A stretch of DNA of 64,000 nucleotides from Paenibacillus montanisoli (GCF_003268025.1 NZ_QLUW01000005.1:372001-436000); one strand, 5' to 3'; positions 8,244 to 17,619 are shown, counted from the first letter of the stretch. Numbers and translations: made by a program. Notes: generated by a model not told the origin, from the sequence alone.

Positions 8244-9626
8244 TTAAACGGGAACCAACTCAGGGGATTCATCGTGCCCATGCGGCTTCTCTTCCTCCGG
8301 CCCCTTCTTAACGTACCTTACGAACAAAAACACCAGCACCGCCGCCAAAATAGCGTAAACGACAGTAAAACCAAGAAAAGACGTCCAGACCATGCCGGCC
8401 GTAACCGTCGGCGAGACCCCTTGCGGCGTCTTCTGCAGCCCGAATACGACCCAAGGCTGCCGCCCGACCTCCGTCATAATCCATCCGAAGGTGTGGCCGA
8501 TAAAAGGCAAGGCAATGGCCGGCACCATAAGGCGGAAATAAAACCGCTGCTTATCGAGCGTTCTCCGCATGATGGTCAGCACGCCATAAAGACTAAGCAA
8601 AATCATGAGCGTCCCGGCAAGGACCATGATCCGGAAGCTCCAGAAGGTTGTTTTGACCGGAGGTATGTAGTTGCCTTCACCATACTTGGCGGTATATTCG
8701 TCTTGAAGCTGATGGATGCCTGGCACGCTGCCCTCAAACTTGTTGTACGCCAGCAGGCTGAGCAAACCGGGAACGGCAATCTCAAACGTATTTTCGTGAT
8801 TCTTCGTATCGATCCCGGCTACGATATTCCAGGCTGCGCTATCGCCGCTGGTTTCCCATAGCGCTTCCGATGCCGCCATCTTCATCGGCTGGGTCTTCAT
8901 CAGATGCTGGGCTTGGTCATGGCCGGTAACCGATACGGATAGGTTTGCCGCCAAGGAGACGACAACGGCGATGATAAAGGATGGCCTGAACACCGCTGTC
9001 TGCTGTTTTCTCAGCAGCTTAAAAGCGCTAATGCCCGCTACAAACATAGAACCGGTCGCTAATGCGCCGAAGACGACGTGCGGAAATTCGACCCATAATT
9101 GCTTATTGATCATAAGCGCCCAAATGCTCGTCATTTCGGCACGGCCATTTCGGATGGCCAAGCCCACCGGCTCTTGCATAAACGAGTTCGCGAGCAGAAT
9201 CCAGAAGGCGGAGATCGTCGTTCCGATTGCAACCAGCCATATGCACGCCAAGTGGATTTTTTTCGGCAGGCGTTCCCAGCCAAATATCCACAATCCCAAG
9301 AAGGTAGACTCCAGGAAGAAGGCGATCAAGGCTTCTACCGCAAGCGGACCGCCGAACACATCCCCGACGTATCGTGAATAATTCGACCAGTTCATCCCGA
9401 ATTGGAACTCCTGCATAATGCCGGTTACAACGCCGACGGCGAAATTGAGCAAGAAGAGCTTGCCCCAGAAAATCGCCATCTTCTTGTAGATCTCGTTCTT
9501 CTTAATCACATATACGGACTGCATAAATGCGATCAAGTAGGACAGTCCGATCGTCAGCGGAACGAATAAAAAATGATAGATCGTCGTTACCGCAAACTGC
9601 CATCTAGCCAAATCCAAGTTGTTCAT
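8244..9626 (-). CDS. cydA: Cytochrome d ubiquinol oxidase subunit I
   Basis: A 460-residue polytopic protein, the short CydA type usual in Gram-positives (short Q-loop). Likely heme ligands are visible: His18 (TTIYHFLFVPL), the His of WVEFPHVVFGA near residue 186, and the Met in the KTQPMKMAASEAL segment. The GRQPWVV motif near the C terminus is diagnostic. It ends in a His/Glu-rich tail. CydA holds the three hemes and the quinol site of cytochrome bd, used under low oxygen or when heme-copper oxidases are inhibited. First gene of cydABDC, with AAAGGAG before the ATG. I see no clear Rex or CcpA site in the 75 bases between it and the next hairpin. Confidence 0.96.
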   Translation of the reverse strand: MNNLDLARWQFAVTTIYHFLFVPLTIGLSYLIAFMQSVYVIKKNEIYKKMAIFWGKLFLLNFAVGVVTGIMQEFQFGMNWSNYSRYVGDVFGGPLAVEALIAFFLESTFLGLWIFGWERLPKKIHLACIWLVAIGTTISAFWILLANSFMQEPVGLAIRNGRAEMTSIWALMINKQLWVEFPHVVFGALATGSMFVAGISAFKLLRKQQTAVFRPSFIIAVVVSLAANLSVSVTGHDQAQHLMKTQPMKMAASEALWETSGDSAAWNIVAGIDTKNHENTFEIAVPGLLSLLAYNKFEGSVPGIHQLQDEYTAKYGEGNYIPPVKTTFWSFRIMVLAGTLMILLSLYGVLTIMRRTLDKQRFYFRLMVPAIALPFIGHTFGWIMTEVGRQPWVVFGLQKTPQGVSPTVTAGMVWTSFLGFTVVYAILAAVLVFLFVRYVKKGPEEEKPHGHDESPELVPV

Positions 9627-9701
9627 CCGCGGTTACTCCTTTCAAATTCCATTTGCTGCTGTATAGAATTTGTCGATGCCGCGGCGATTATTCCCAAATA
9701 A

Positions 9702-9727
9702 AAACACTCACCGGATGGTGAGTGTTT
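9702..9727. terminator. Hairpin terminator after the DUF1801 gene
   Basis: Perfect 11-bp inverted repeat AAACACTCACC / GGTGAGTGTTT with a 4-base loop, 11 bases after the stop of the minus-strand DUF1801 gene and upstream of cydA. Confidence 0.8.
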
Positions 9728-9738
9728 CATTCATTCAT

Positions 9739-10161
9739 TTATTTATATGTTTCTCCGAGAAAACGGATGGACTGCCGAATTAACTCTTGCAGCACGTCAG
9801 TGTCGATATCGGCGACTTTCTTGATATACACGCATGCTTTACCTGTTGTATGCTTGCCGAACTTCTTCAGCAATTCATCCCTAGCCGTGTCTCCAGGGGC
9901 GAAATAAAGGCTGATCTGCGCCTTCCGGGGCGAGAAGCCGACAAGCGCCGCATCCCCTTCGTGACCGGACGCATACTTGTAGTGGTACGAGCCGAAACCA
10001 ATGATGCTCGGGCCCCACATTTTCGCCTGATAGCCCGTCGTTTCCGTGAACAGGTCAAGCAGCCGGTACGCATCCTCCCGCTTCTGCGGGTGATCGACGT
10101 TTTCGATGAACTCAAGGACGCTGTTGTCGGTTTCTTTCGTTTTGACCTCGTAGATAAGCAA
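9739..10161 (-). CDS. DUF1801 domain-containing protein
   Basis: A 140-residue soluble protein matching the DUF1801 (YdhG-like) family over its length: the KMWGPSIIGFGSYHYKYASG segment, the GFSPRKAQISLYF strand pair, and the KHTTGKACVYIKKVADID segment near the C terminus. These proteins have an iron-chaperone-like (frataxin-like) fold but no agreed activity. The TTG start at 10159-10161 is preceded by AGGAG. It is a single gene with its own terminator. Confidence 0.85.
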   Translation of the reverse strand: MLIYEVKTKETDNSVLEFIENVDHPQKREDAYRLLDLFTETTGYQAKMWGPSIIGFGSYHYKYASGHEGDAALVGFSPRKAQISLYFAPGDTARDELLKKFGKHTTGKACVYIKKVADIDTDVLQELIRQSIRFLGETYK

Positions 10162-10264
10162 TCATCTCCTATCGCTCAGGCAGGTTCGTCATTTCCAACT
10201 AAGTTTAACATACATCCGGAGTACGATTCACGAGGCTCGTCCAACATCCCCGCGGAACGTAAAG

Positions 10265-10309
10265 AAGGGCTATCCGCCCGCGATCATGCACGCCGGCCGA
10301 ACAGCCCTT
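10265..10309 (-). terminator. Probable terminator after the YheC/YheD gene
   Basis: Outer stem AAGGGCT / AGCCCTT with a GC-rich inner inverted repeat and a TTCTTT run on the minus strand, 10 bases past the gene's stop. Confidence 0.5.
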
Positions 10310-10318
10310 TGCTATCGC

Positions 10319-11086
10319 TTATCTCGTTCGTCCATACTGCCTGCCGTACCGAACGATTGTCCGATACAAGCTCTTGTCGGCCAGCGACTTTAGTGCCGTG
10401 AAATTCGGCCTGGTGTTCACCTCTAGAATCCACAGCCTCCCGCTGCGGTCGAGCGCAATGTCAAGCCCAAGCTCATAAAATCTCTTGCTGCGGCGGTCGA
10501 AGCAGCGGGCGGTTCTCATGCCCAGCATCTTCATAAGCCGTTTATACCCATTCGTCCGGGCCTGCGTGTAGCCCGCGCGGCGCAGCGTTCCATCCACGAG
10601 CGCAAGCTTGCCGCCTTGGTGGTAATTGGTGACGACCTTGCCGGGTTTGCCGAGCTTGACGAACATGACGGTCGGCACCCATCTGCCTTTTGCCGTCTTC
10701 TGCATCGTCATCCGGAGGTCGAAGGGCCGTCCTCGGCAAGCCTTTAAGTAGATGCCCTTCTGAAGCAGGTATCTGCGGCCCCGGGCAATGGCCTTCAGTC
10801 GGCCGAACAACGAGGCGGAAGTCGCCGCATACGTGTTTCTGTCCTTCCGAACTTGGAATTTACGAGATGACGCCCGCACAATACGCGCGATTCCGTTGCC
10901 GCCGGAGCCGGTCGTCGGCTTGAAATAGACCATTTTGTATCGGCCGATCATGCGTTTAAGCGATAAGCTAGTAAATGGCTTCGTTTCAGGAACATAGTTT
11001 CTTAATACGCGGTCTGACAGCAGCCATTTCGTCTTCTTCCATTTATCCTTGACCGATATGCTTCTACCCCTGCCTCCACTCGACAT
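10319..11086 (-). CDS. YheC/YheD-family (ATP-grasp-like) spore-associated protein
   Basis: A 255-residue, very basic protein matching the YheC/YheD family (endospore coat-associated proteins of Bacillus). It has an ATP-grasp-type layout: YFKPTTGSGGNGIARI (about residue 50, nucleotide-contacting loop), the FDLRMTMQKTAKGRW region (about 140) and the C-terminal metal-binding motif LEVNTRPNFTALKSL (about 223). Known members are in the spore coat, but no reaction is established. It is shorter than full-length YheC/YheD (about 360-450), lacking their N-terminal domain, which is common for extra copies in Paenibacillus. AAGGAG precedes the ATG. Confidence 0.85.
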   Translation of the reverse strand: MSSGGRGRSISVKDKWKKTKWLLSDRVLRNYVPETKPFTSLSLKRMIGRYKMVYFKPTTGSGGNGIARIVRASSRKFQVRKDRNTYAATSASLFGRLKAIARGRRYLLQKGIYLKACRGRPFDLRMTMQKTAKGRWVPTVMFVKLGKPGKVVTNYHQGGKLALVDGTLRRAGYTQARTNGYKRLMKMLGMRTARCFDRRSKRFYELGLDIALDRSGRLWILEVNTRPNFTALKSLADKSLYRTIVRYGRQYGRTR

Positions 11087-11284
11087 CCCATCATCTCCTT
11101 AGCATCACTCGGGATAGATTACTTGCTCCGGCCATGAAACGGCACGGCGATATCCCAGGAGGCAGCGGATTTAGATGATCGGTCCGGAGGTTCAGCGCTC
11201 AGCTTAAGTTTCAGCTACGTTTACATCGTTAAGCCGCTTTCAGGAAACGATAACAACACATAACGCTGGAAAAGGATGAATCGT

Positions 11285-11491
11285 ATGGTCGCATCGACTA
11301 CGCCCAATGAGCTATTGAGCATTATCGAAAATACCATTTCCATGGAGGTTCGAATCGCTGATGCCGACGTGAAGAACGTCATCCAGACCATGGAGGGCTA
11401 CGGGTTCAAATCGAAAAACTCATGGGCTTCCGTACAGCTGCCCGGCCATACGGTGGTGGAGTTTTGGAAAAAGGAGTTTCTAAAGGGTTAA
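11285..11491 (+). CDS. Small hypothetical protein
   Basis: A 68-residue protein I cannot assign. It reads as a plausible folded protein (LLSIIENTISMEVRIADADVKNVIQTMEGYGF then a short strand region ending in a Lys-rich tail), with no signal peptide or membrane segment. The ATG at 11285 has AAAGGA 8 bases upstream; an ATG three codons earlier is also possible. A strong hairpin follows directly, which supports it being a real transcription unit. It stands alone between divergent and convergent neighbours. Confidence 0.6.
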   Translation: MVASTTPNELLSIIENTISMEVRIADADVKNVIQTMEGYGFKSKNSWASVQLPGHTVVEFWKKEFLKG

Positions 11492-11541
11492 AAGGGATTG
11501 CCCTGCGGCCAATTGCATTGGCGCCGGGGCACTCCCTTTTT
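11491..11541. terminator. Bidirectional terminator
   Basis: Interrupted inverted repeat (AGGGA..GCCC..GGC with GCC..GGGC..TCCCT) overlapping the small gene's stop and followed by TTTTTCTT; A-rich on the other side, so it may also serve the convergent methyltransferase gene. Confidence 0.75.
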
Positions 11542-11542
11542 C

Positions 11543-12310
11543 TTATCTCTTTACAGCTTCGTAAGTGAACATTTGCTTACTGTTCGTCGGCATGACGCCG
11601 TGTACATAATCAGCTGAAATGATCACCTCGGTAAAACCGATGTCCTGCAGCACGTAACGAAACTCCTCGACACCATACCAACGCATGGCAAACCGCTCCG
11701 GCTCACTCTGGATGAGCTGTCCGTCCCGCCACTTGTCGTAGCGCGACAGAATCACATGATACTGGTCGAACAAGTCGGCTTCCACGGTTCTGCCTTGATG
11801 CGTGATGGTATCACCGTTCGGGAGCTCATACGAGCTTTTCCATTCCTGCTCGAAATTAAAGGTCGGACTATGGGGCATCTCGAGATCGATGATGACTCTC
11901 CCGCCGGGAGCTAGCAGACTGTAAAACCTCTTTAACACATCGATCGATTCCGAACGCTTCTCGATGAGAAGGAACGAGCCGGTCGGCACGATAATGGCAT
12001 CGTAACGATGCGGCAGTTCAAGCTCCTGCAGCTTCATCTGATACAGATCCGCCTTCAGATTCCGCTCCTCTAACCGCTTGCGGCAAGCATCCAGCATATA
12101 AGGGGATGCGTCGACGCCGTCCACAACATGACCCGCTTCAAGCAGCGGAACGAGAAACCGGCCGGAGCCGGTCATCGGCTCCAGAATGCGTCCTCGGCAG
12201 GTGCGGAGCCGTTCCAAGTAAAACTCCAAATCGCCGCCGATCGAATGACCGACCGGCTTCGTGAAATCATAGACCTCGTTGCATAGCTTTCCGTAAGCGT
12301 CCACAGACAT
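11543..12310 (-). CDS. Class I SAM-dependent methyltransferase
   Basis: A 255-residue soluble enzyme with the class I Rossmann layout: motif I around residue 40 (ILEPMTGSGRFLVPLLEAG), an acidic residue closing strand 2 (VDGVDASPYML), motif post-I and IV (YDAIIVPTGSFLLI) and the motif V region (LLAPGGRVIIDLEMP). The last 90 residues hold a beta-rich substrate region typical of small-molecule O- or N-methyltransferases, but no substrate can be read from the sequence. GGAGG lies 9 bases before the ATG. Single gene. Confidence 0.85.
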   Translation of the reverse strand: MSVDAYGKLCNEVYDFTKPVGHSIGGDLEFYLERLRTCRGRILEPMTGSGRFLVPLLEAGHVVDGVDASPYMLDACRKRLEERNLKADLYQMKLQELELPHRYDAIIVPTGSFLLIEKRSESIDVLKRFYSLLAPGGRVIIDLEMPHSPTFNFEQEWKSSYELPNGDTITHQGRTVEADLFDQYHVILSRYDKWRDGQLIQSEPERFAMRWYGVEEFRYVLQDIGFTEVIISADYVHGVMPTNSKQMFTYEAVKR

Positions 12311-12662
12311 ATACTCGATTCCCTCCGTTTGTTGTAATCACGGAAGGGCTAATCGAACCGACTATCCCTTCCGTACCTTAATAGCTGCCGGCTGAAGGAA
12401 TTTGGTCATTGTCATGATCACCACTCGCTTTCACAGGGATTACTCTTATTGTACGTCTGGTTGGGAAATTCAGGCAAGATGACTCTTCAGCTATAGCGTA
12501 ATTTTCTTATATTGTCCGCTCTAGAAGCTATTAGCCGATCACTCTCCTAATCCTGTATACATATTCTACTCTTGCGCGTTACCGTAAAAATGAAAAACGG
12601 CCTTCGTCCCTGGGAATTCAGGAAAAAGACCGCTTTAGTAATTGTTATGGCTTGTACACGTT
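12311..12662. other. 352-base intergenic region
   Basis: No coding region of credible composition on either strand. The left end must hold the promoter of the methyltransferase gene. The right end (about 12586-12640) holds an imperfect GC-rich hairpin, CGGTC..CCTG / CAGG..GGCCG on the minus strand, followed by TTTTTCATTTTT, a probable terminator for mqo. The middle is AT-rich and shows nothing I can name. Confidence 0.5.
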
Positions 12663-14162
12663 CTATCTGACCGATTGAAGTTCTCTGCTCAGGCCAAGCG
12701 TCCGTTCCGTTGATGCATGAATCTCCTTGATCAGTTCCGGGCTCTTCATGAGCTGTACGCCATACGAAGGAATCATCTCTTTGATTTTCGGCTCCCACGC
12801 CTTCATATGCTGCGGGAAGCATTTCTTGATAAGCTCCAGCATAACGGAAACCGCAGTCGACGCGCCCGGCGAAGCGCCGAGCAAAGCGGCAATCGATCCG
12901 TCCGCAGCGCTAACGACCTCCGTACCGAATTGCAGCGTACCTCTGCCGTTAGGCGTATCTTTGATAACCTGTACGCGCTGGCCGGCAACCACGAGATCCC
13001 AGTCTTCGCTCTTCGCGTTCGGAACAAATTCGCGCAGGGCTGCCATGCGCTGTTCCTTCGACTGCATCACTTCTTTGATCAGGTATCGGGTCAAGGATAC
13101 GTTATTTACGCCCGACGCGAGCATCGTTCCGAGGTTGCTCGTCTTGACGGAGGAAATCAAATCAAACATCGATCCATTCTTCAAAAACTTCGGCGAGAAG
13201 CCGGCAAACGGTCCGAAGAACAGCATTTTTTTGTTGTCGATGTAGCGCGTATCCAGATGCGGAACCGACATTGGCGGAGCGCCGACCGGTGCTTTACCGT
13301 ACACTTTGGCCGTATGCTGCGAGACGATTTCCGGCTTTTGACATACCATGAAGATGCCGCTAACCGGGAACCCGCCGATTCCTTTGCCCTCCGGAATCCC
13401 GGATTTCTGCAGAAGATGCAGGCTGCCGCCGCCGCTGCCGATGAAGACGAATTTGGCCGTGCGGCGTTCGACCGCGCCGGTCTCCACATTGCGTACCTTC
13501 AGTTCCCACAAGCCGTCGCGGTTTCGTTTAATATTATCTACATTTTGCTTGTATTTGATGTCGACATTTTGCTTCTTCAAGTGGTCGAACAGAATGCGCG
13601 TCAAAGCGCCAAAGTTAACATCCGTTCCTGTTTCGTATCTTGTTGCCGCGATCGGCTCGTTTACCGGGCGGTCTTGCATGATCAGCGGGATCCATTTCTT
13701 CAATTGAGCCGGATCGTCGGAAAACTCCATCCCTTCGAACAACGGATTGTTCGACATCGCTTCGAACCGCTTCTTCAGAAACTGTACATTCTTTTCCCCT
13801 TGAATCAAGCTCATATGAGGAATCGGCATAATAAAATCGCGCGGACTGCGGATCATATTGCGGTCGACAAGGTAGGACCAGAACTGCTTGGACACCTGAA
13901 ACTCTTCGTTGACCTTAATCGCTTTGCTAATATCGACCGATCCGTCCGATTTCTCCGTGGTATAGTTCAGCTCGCACAAGGACGCATGCCCTGTACCCGC
14001 ATTGTTCCACTCGTTCGAGCTTTCCTCGCCCGCGCCTGCAAGCCGCTCGATGACCGTGATTTTCCAGTCCGGCGCTAATTCCTTCAGCATTGACCCGAGA
14101 GTCGCGCTCATGATGCCGGCACCGATTAAGATAACGTCTGTTTCGTTTTGTCTGTCACTCAT
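12663..14162 (-). CDS. mqo: Malate:quinone oxidoreductase
   Basis: A 499-residue FAD enzyme, the standard Mqo length. The N terminus has the dinucleotide-binding fold [16 protein letters not shown] (about 11-26), followed by the Mqo-specific [19 protein letters not shown] segment (about 51-69). The C terminus has [16 protein letters not shown], also typical. Mqo is a peripheral membrane enzyme that oxidises malate to oxaloacetate and passes electrons to quinone, an alternative to NAD-dependent malate dehydrogenase in the TCA cycle. AAGGGA precedes the ATG. Single gene; an AT-rich 245-base upstream region contains TATAAT-like sequences but no operator I recognise. Confidence 0.95.
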   Translation of the reverse strand: MSDRQNETDVILIGAGIMSATLGSMLKELAPDWKITVIERLAGAGEESSNEWNNAGTGHASLCELNYTTEKSDGSVDISKAIKVNEEFQVSKQFWSYLVDRNMIRSPRDFIMPIPHMSLIQGEKNVQFLKKRFEAMSNNPLFEGMEFSDDPAQLKKWIPLIMQDRPVNEPIAATRYETGTDVNFGALTRILFDHLKKQNVDIKYKQNVDNIKRNRDGLWELKVRNVETGAVERRTAKFVFIGSGGGSLHLLQKSGIPEGKGIGGFPVSGIFMVCQKPEIVSQHTAKVYGKAPVGAPPMSVPHLDTRYIDNKKMLFFGPFAGFSPKFLKNGSMFDLISSVKTSNLGTMLASGVNNVSLTRYLIKEVMQSKEQRMAALREFVPNAKSEDWDLVVAGQRVQVIKDTPNGRGTLQFGTEVVSAADGSIAALLGASPGASTAVSVMLELIKKCFPQHMKAWEPKIKEMIPSYGVQLMKSPELIKEIHASTERTLGLSRELQSVR

Positions 14163-14407
14163 GTTTACCGTCCCTTACATCCTAAAATTTTAAAAAAAAG
14201 ACATAGCCGCACCGCCTAGGCTTAAACAAGCCAGGATACGATCTAGTCTATCACCTTAAAGCATCAATTAAACCTGTCATAGCAACGTTCCGGTATAGAT
14301 AAAGATATTTACTATTATATGATAGTTAATTATGATTTAAAAGCCGGAAAAATTAAGCGAAGCAGTGAGAAACCGTCCAGCAAACCCTAGGAATTCAAAA
14401 AGGCCGG

Positions 14408-14800
14408 TTAAGACGAAGACGGCGTATGAAAGTCGTTCAACTCCGAGGCGACTCTGATGGTGACTTCTCCGTCGAACTCCTCCAAATAGTCTTTCCCCCA
14501 TTGATACATGAGATCAAGAATCGGGATTAAGCTCTCGCCCCGGGCGGTCAGACTGTACTCCACCTTAGGCGGCACGACAGGATAGACTTTGCGATTCACG
14601 ATTCCATCTTCCTCAAGCTCCCTTAGCTGAGTCGTCAGCATTCGCTGCGTAATATCCGGAAGAAGCGCCTTCAGCTGGCTGAACCGTTTCGTGCCTCCCT
14701 TTCCTAAATACCACATAATGATCATTTTCCATTTGCCCCCGATGATGGATAACGTCAATTCCTTCTCGCAGTTGAACACCTTTTCTTTGTTCCTCGACAA
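14408..14800 (-). CDS. hxlR: HxlR-type transcriptional activator of hxlAB
   Basis: A winged-helix regulator of the HxlR family (about 130 residues from the TTG at 14798-14800). The hallmark opening [32 protein letters not shown] and the wing [14 protein letters not shown] are present. In Bacillus subtilis HxlR activates the hxlAB operon in response to formaldehyde; here it is divergent from hxlAB, as there. The start is uncertain: the TTG gives an N terminus like the B. subtilis protein, with AAAGGG upstream at long spacing; an in-frame GTG (14809) and a GTG at 14845 are alternatives. A conserved cysteine near the N terminus (FNCEKE) is the likely formaldehyde sensor, as shown in the family. 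Confidence 0.9.
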   Translation of the reverse strand: MSRNKEKVFNCEKELTLSIIGGKWKMIIMWYLGKGGTKRFSQLKALLPDITQRMLTTQLRELEEDGIVNRKVYPVVPPKVEYSLTARGESLIPILDLMYQWGKDYLEEFDGEVTIRVASELNDFHTPSSS

Positions 14801-14867
14801 TGCGTTCACATCCCTTTCTTTGATCCACAGTATACTTTTTGACACTATATAATAAAAATGTGCCTAC

Positions 14868-14930
14868 TTACAATAGCGATACCGCTTGCTTATAATAGGG
14901 ACCGTAGTCTAGAGAACTTTTAAGGAGGCA
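14868..14930 (+). promoter_or_regulatory. Probable hxlAB promoter and ribosome site
   Basis: A perfect -10 TATAAT (14891-14896) with a poor -35 (TTACAA, 14868-14873) at 17-base spacing, as expected for an activator-dependent promoter. TAAGGAGG lies just before the hxlA ATG. HxlR presumably binds upstream in the 70 bases shared with hxlR; I could not define its sites. Confidence 0.5.
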
Positions 14931-14939
14931 TTATCGATT

Positions 14940-15572
14940 ATGAAATTGCAGCTTGCACTCGATTTGGTCAATATTCCTGAGGCGAAAGAAGTCGTCAAAG
15001 AGGTTCAGGATTATATCGATATCGTTGAAATCGGAACACCGGTGGTAATCAACGAAGGTCTTCGTGCCGTTAAGGAAATCAAAGCCGCGTTCCCGTCGCT
15101 TGAGGTGCTAGCCGACCTGAAAATTATGGATGCCGGCGCATATGAAGTGATGAAAGCTTCCGAAGCCGGTGCGGATATCATTACCGTCCTTGGCGCAACC
15201 GATGATTCTACAATCAGAGGCGCAGTAGAAGAAGCCCGGAAGCATGGCAAGCAGATTTTGGTGGATATGATCAACGTGAAAAACCTAGAGCAGCGTGCGC
15301 GTGAAGTCGATGCGTTAGGCGTTGACTATGTTTGCGTGCATACCGGCTATGACTTGCAAGCAGAAGGCGAAAATTCGTTTGAACAGCTTCGCGTGATCAA
15401 AGAAGTGGTGAAGCAAGCGAAAACGGCCATTGCCGGCGGCATCAAGCTGGCAACTCTGCCTGAAGTCATCGAAGCAAGCCCCGATCTTGTGATCGTAGGC
15501 GGCGGGATTACAGGACAACAAGACAAGCGTGCGGCTGCATCCGAAATGAAGCAGCTCATTGCGCAGCGTTAA
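14940..15572 (+). CDS. hxlA: 3-hexulose-6-phosphate synthase
   Basis: A 210-residue TIM-barrel enzyme of the orotidine-phosphate-decarboxylase superfamily. Diagnostic segments are LQLALDLVNIPEAKEV (1st strand), VLADLKIMDAGAYEV (Asp-x-Lys-x-x-Asp, metal and substrate site, about 59-73) and the phosphate-binding AIAGGIKLATLPEV and VIVGGGITG near the C terminus. It condenses formaldehyde with ribulose 5-phosphate to hexulose 6-phosphate, the first step of the ribulose monophosphate pathway; in non-methylotrophic bacilli this is mainly a formaldehyde detoxification route. Its stop overlaps the hxlB start. Confidence 0.95.
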   Translation: MKLQLALDLVNIPEAKEVVKEVQDYIDIVEIGTPVVINEGLRAVKEIKAAFPSLEVLADLKIMDAGAYEVMKASEAGADIITVLGATDDSTIRGAVEEARKHGKQILVDMINVKNLEQRAREVDALGVDYVCVHTGYDLQAEGENSFEQLRVIKEVVKQAKTAIAGGIKLATLPEVIEASPDLVIVGGGITGQQDKRAAASEMKQLIAQR

Positions 15573-16120
15573 TGATGAATACGGCGCAAATTGTGAAGGA
15601 GCTCGAACGCGCGGCGGCTTTGATTTCAGATGCTGCGGCGGAACAGCTTTCCTCTGCGGTCCAAGGCGCGAACAACATCTTTGTTGCCGGAGCCGGGAGA
15701 TCGGGCCTAATGATGAAGGCTTTTGCGATGCGTCTTATGCATCTGGGATTCCGGGTTCATGTCGTCGGCGAAACGGTAACACCCGGTATTGCTAAGGATG
15801 ACCTTCTGATTGTCGGCACAGGCTCGGGTGAAACAAGAAGTTTAATCGGTATGGTCGAGAAGGCCAAGCTTCTGCATGCAACCGTTGCTGCCGTAACCAT
15901 CCACCCGCAATCTTCGATTGGCAGCCGTTCCGATTTTGTGATTGAGTTGCCGGGGGCGCCTAAGGATCAGTCCTCAGGGACCGATCTAACCGTTCAGCCG
16001 ATGGGATCCCTTTTCGAACAGACGCTCTTGCTTTTCTTGGATGCGGTCATTCTTCAACTAATGGCGACTCAAGAGAAAAGCTCCGGTACAATGTACGGGA
16101 ATCATGCAAATTTAGAATAA
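15572..16120 (+). CDS. hxlB: 6-phospho-3-hexuloisomerase
   Basis: A 182-residue SIS-domain sugar-phosphate isomerase, the usual HxlB length. Family features: NIFVAGAGRSGLMMKAFAMRLMHLGF (about 33-58, sugar phosphate-binding loop), GIAKDDLLIVGTGSGETRSL (about 80-100) and the C-terminal PMGSLFEQTLLLFLDAV. It converts hexulose 6-phosphate to fructose 6-phosphate, completing formaldehyde fixation with HxlA. The start ATG overlaps the hxlA stop (TAATG), so the two are co-translated. A strong terminator follows. Confidence 0.95.
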   Translation: MMNTAQIVKELERAAALISDAAAEQLSSAVQGANNIFVAGAGRSGLMMKAFAMRLMHLGFRVHVVGETVTPGIAKDDLLIVGTGSGETRSLIGMVEKAKLLHATVAAVTIHPQSSIGSRSDFVIELPGAPKDQSSGTDLTVQPMGSLFEQTLLLFLDAVILQLMATQEKSSGTMYGNHANLE

Positions 16121-16141
16121 GGTGTATGTTATTCGGCCTGT

Positions 16142-16171
16142 AAGAGGGGGACTAGCTCCCCCTCTTTTTTG
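16142..16171 (+). terminator. hxlAB terminator
   Basis: GAGGGGGA / TCCCCCTC hairpin followed by TTTTTT, about 20 bases after the hxlB stop. Confidence 0.9.
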
Positions 16172-16274
16172 TTCTCTAAAGTATTCTAAGCATCATTTCC
16201 TGCTTCCTTGCGGCTGCCGTACTGCGGTCCATCCCGCGGGCTAATCGGATTCTCTAAACCGAAACGCGACACAA

Positions 16275-16298
16275 AGCCACTCTATGGATAGAGTGGCT
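16275..16298. terminator. Unassigned hairpin
   Basis: Inverted repeat AGCCACTCTA / TAGAGTGGCT with a 4-base loop in the gap between hxlB and the carboxypeptidase gene. No gene ends here and no clear T run follows, so its role (a relic terminator or leader structure) is open. Confidence 0.4.
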
Positions 16299-16384
16299 TC
16301 TATGATTTTGGTCTCTTGTCCCTGATAGAATCCTCTGCTAGACTAGCTATGTTTCGTCATCGATAACGCAATCAAGGAGAGAAA

Positions 16385-17554
16385 ATGAAAAGAGTATTGA
16401 TTTTATTTTGTTCTATCGTCTTTTCCGCCTGCGCAATTCTTCCCTTAAGGACGGTTAATGGTGCAGATGCCAAGCCAACGGTATACAGCAATAAAGCGAT
16501 CACGATCGTTGCCGAAACCGGAGAAGTGATTTACTCCAAAAACGGAACCATCAGAGATTTCCCGGCAAGTACTACGAAAGTATTAACGGGGTTGTTGCTC
16601 ATTGAAAAATTAAAGCCGACGGATACGATTACGATGTCAAAAAAAAGCCTTCAAGAGGAGATCAACAACAATCAAATCGTATTTAAAGAAGGAGAAAGAA
16701 TCACAAGAGACGAAGCGATCAAAATCTTGATGGTCAACAGCAATAACAACCTTGCCTATGCCATCGGGGAACGCATCAGCGGCAGCATAAGCAAGTTTGC
16801 AGCTCTAATGAACACGAGAGCGAGGGAGCTGGGCGCTAAGAACTCAACTTTCGTGAATGCAAGCGGTTTACCGAATGCGCAGCATCAGACAACTGCCTAT
16901 GACTTAGCCATGATTACGCGGGAGGCCATCAAGCATCCGCTTCTGGTAAAGGCCATGAGCACAACAAAAACCTACGTGCAAACCTCTCGGCAAAGAGTCC
17001 TATTAACAAAGGACAGCCCTGTCTACAATAAGCCCTATTTTATGGCCGCAAAAACCGGATACACAGGAGCTTCCAAACATACATTGGTTCAGGTAAGCAA
17101 AAAAAATAATATTACCCTGATTCATGTCGTGCTTCGTTCATCAAAGGACAAGTACGTAAAAGATATGAAACTCTTAGATGCATATGGCTTTGGCAAAGTA
17201 AAAATGGTGAAGGTTGTGGATCAAAATAGCTGGAAACCAAAACTGAGCGTGCTTGATCAACAAGTGGAAGCAAAATTAAAGCAGGATATCTATATCCCTA
17301 CTGCTCTGCCTCCCTCTCAGTTCAAAACCAAAATGGTCCAGAATCCGCCAAACAACAATGATCTTCTGCGAAACGGCATTTTCCCGCTTCAAAAATTAGG
17401 ACAGGTTGAAATCTATTATGCGAACAGAAAAGTCAAAGAATCTGCCGTTGTTTCTTCGAAGAGATACAGCTTTGATGATACGGCCGTCGCAGTAGCGCTC
17501 AAGGTCTTACACAATGTGCAGCTAAACGAAGGTTTGACTCTAACGCACTTTTAA
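16385..17554 (+). CDS. D-alanyl-D-alanine carboxypeptidase (DacA/PBP5 type)
   Basis: A 389-residue secreted or membrane-attached serine peptidase. An N-terminal signal peptide (about 1-26, cleavage near VNGA-DAK) is followed by the penicillin-binding catalytic motifs: Ser62-x-x-Lys65 (STTK), the SNN triad in MVNSNNNLAYA (near 120) and KTG in AAKTGYTG (near 222). A C-terminal beta domain of about 110 residues follows, as in PBP5. It removes the terminal D-Ala of peptidoglycan pentapeptides. It is not clear which B. subtilis paralogue (dacA, dacF, dacB) it matches, so no symbol is given. AAGGAG precedes the ATG; single gene. Confidence 0.92.
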   Translation: MKRVLILFCSIVFSACAILPLRTVNGADAKPTVYSNKAITIVAETGEVIYSKNGTIRDFPASTTKVLTGLLLIEKLKPTDTITMSKKSLQEEINNNQIVFKEGERITRDEAIKILMVNSNNNLAYAIGERISGSISKFAALMNTRARELGAKNSTFVNASGLPNAQHQTTAYDLAMITREAIKHPLLVKAMSTTKTYVQTSRQRVLLTKDSPVYNKPYFMAAKTGYTGASKHTLVQVSKKNNITLIHVVLRSSKDKYVKDMKLLDAYGFGKVKMVKVVDQNSWKPKLSVLDQQVEAKLKQDIYIPTALPPSQFKTKMVQNPPNNNDLLRNGIFPLQKLGQVEIYYANRKVKESAVVSSKRYSFDDTAVAVALKVLHNVQLNEGLTLTHF

Positions 17555-17577
17555 TTATCATCCATTCCGATCCGAAT

Positions 17578-17604
17578 AAGGCCACCCCGTACGGGGTGGC
17601 CTTT
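17578..17604. terminator. Bidirectional terminator
   Basis: Perfect AAGGCCACCCCG / CGGGGTGGCCTT hairpin between the convergent carboxypeptidase and hrtA genes. Confidence 0.85.
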
Positions 17605-17619
17605 GCTTGTCCTAAGTAC

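Noticed and set aside
12717..14078. A 453-residue open frame on the plus strand
   Set aside because: It is exactly antisense to mqo, whose protein is unmistakable; the plus-strand translation has no recognisable domain and no ribosome site.
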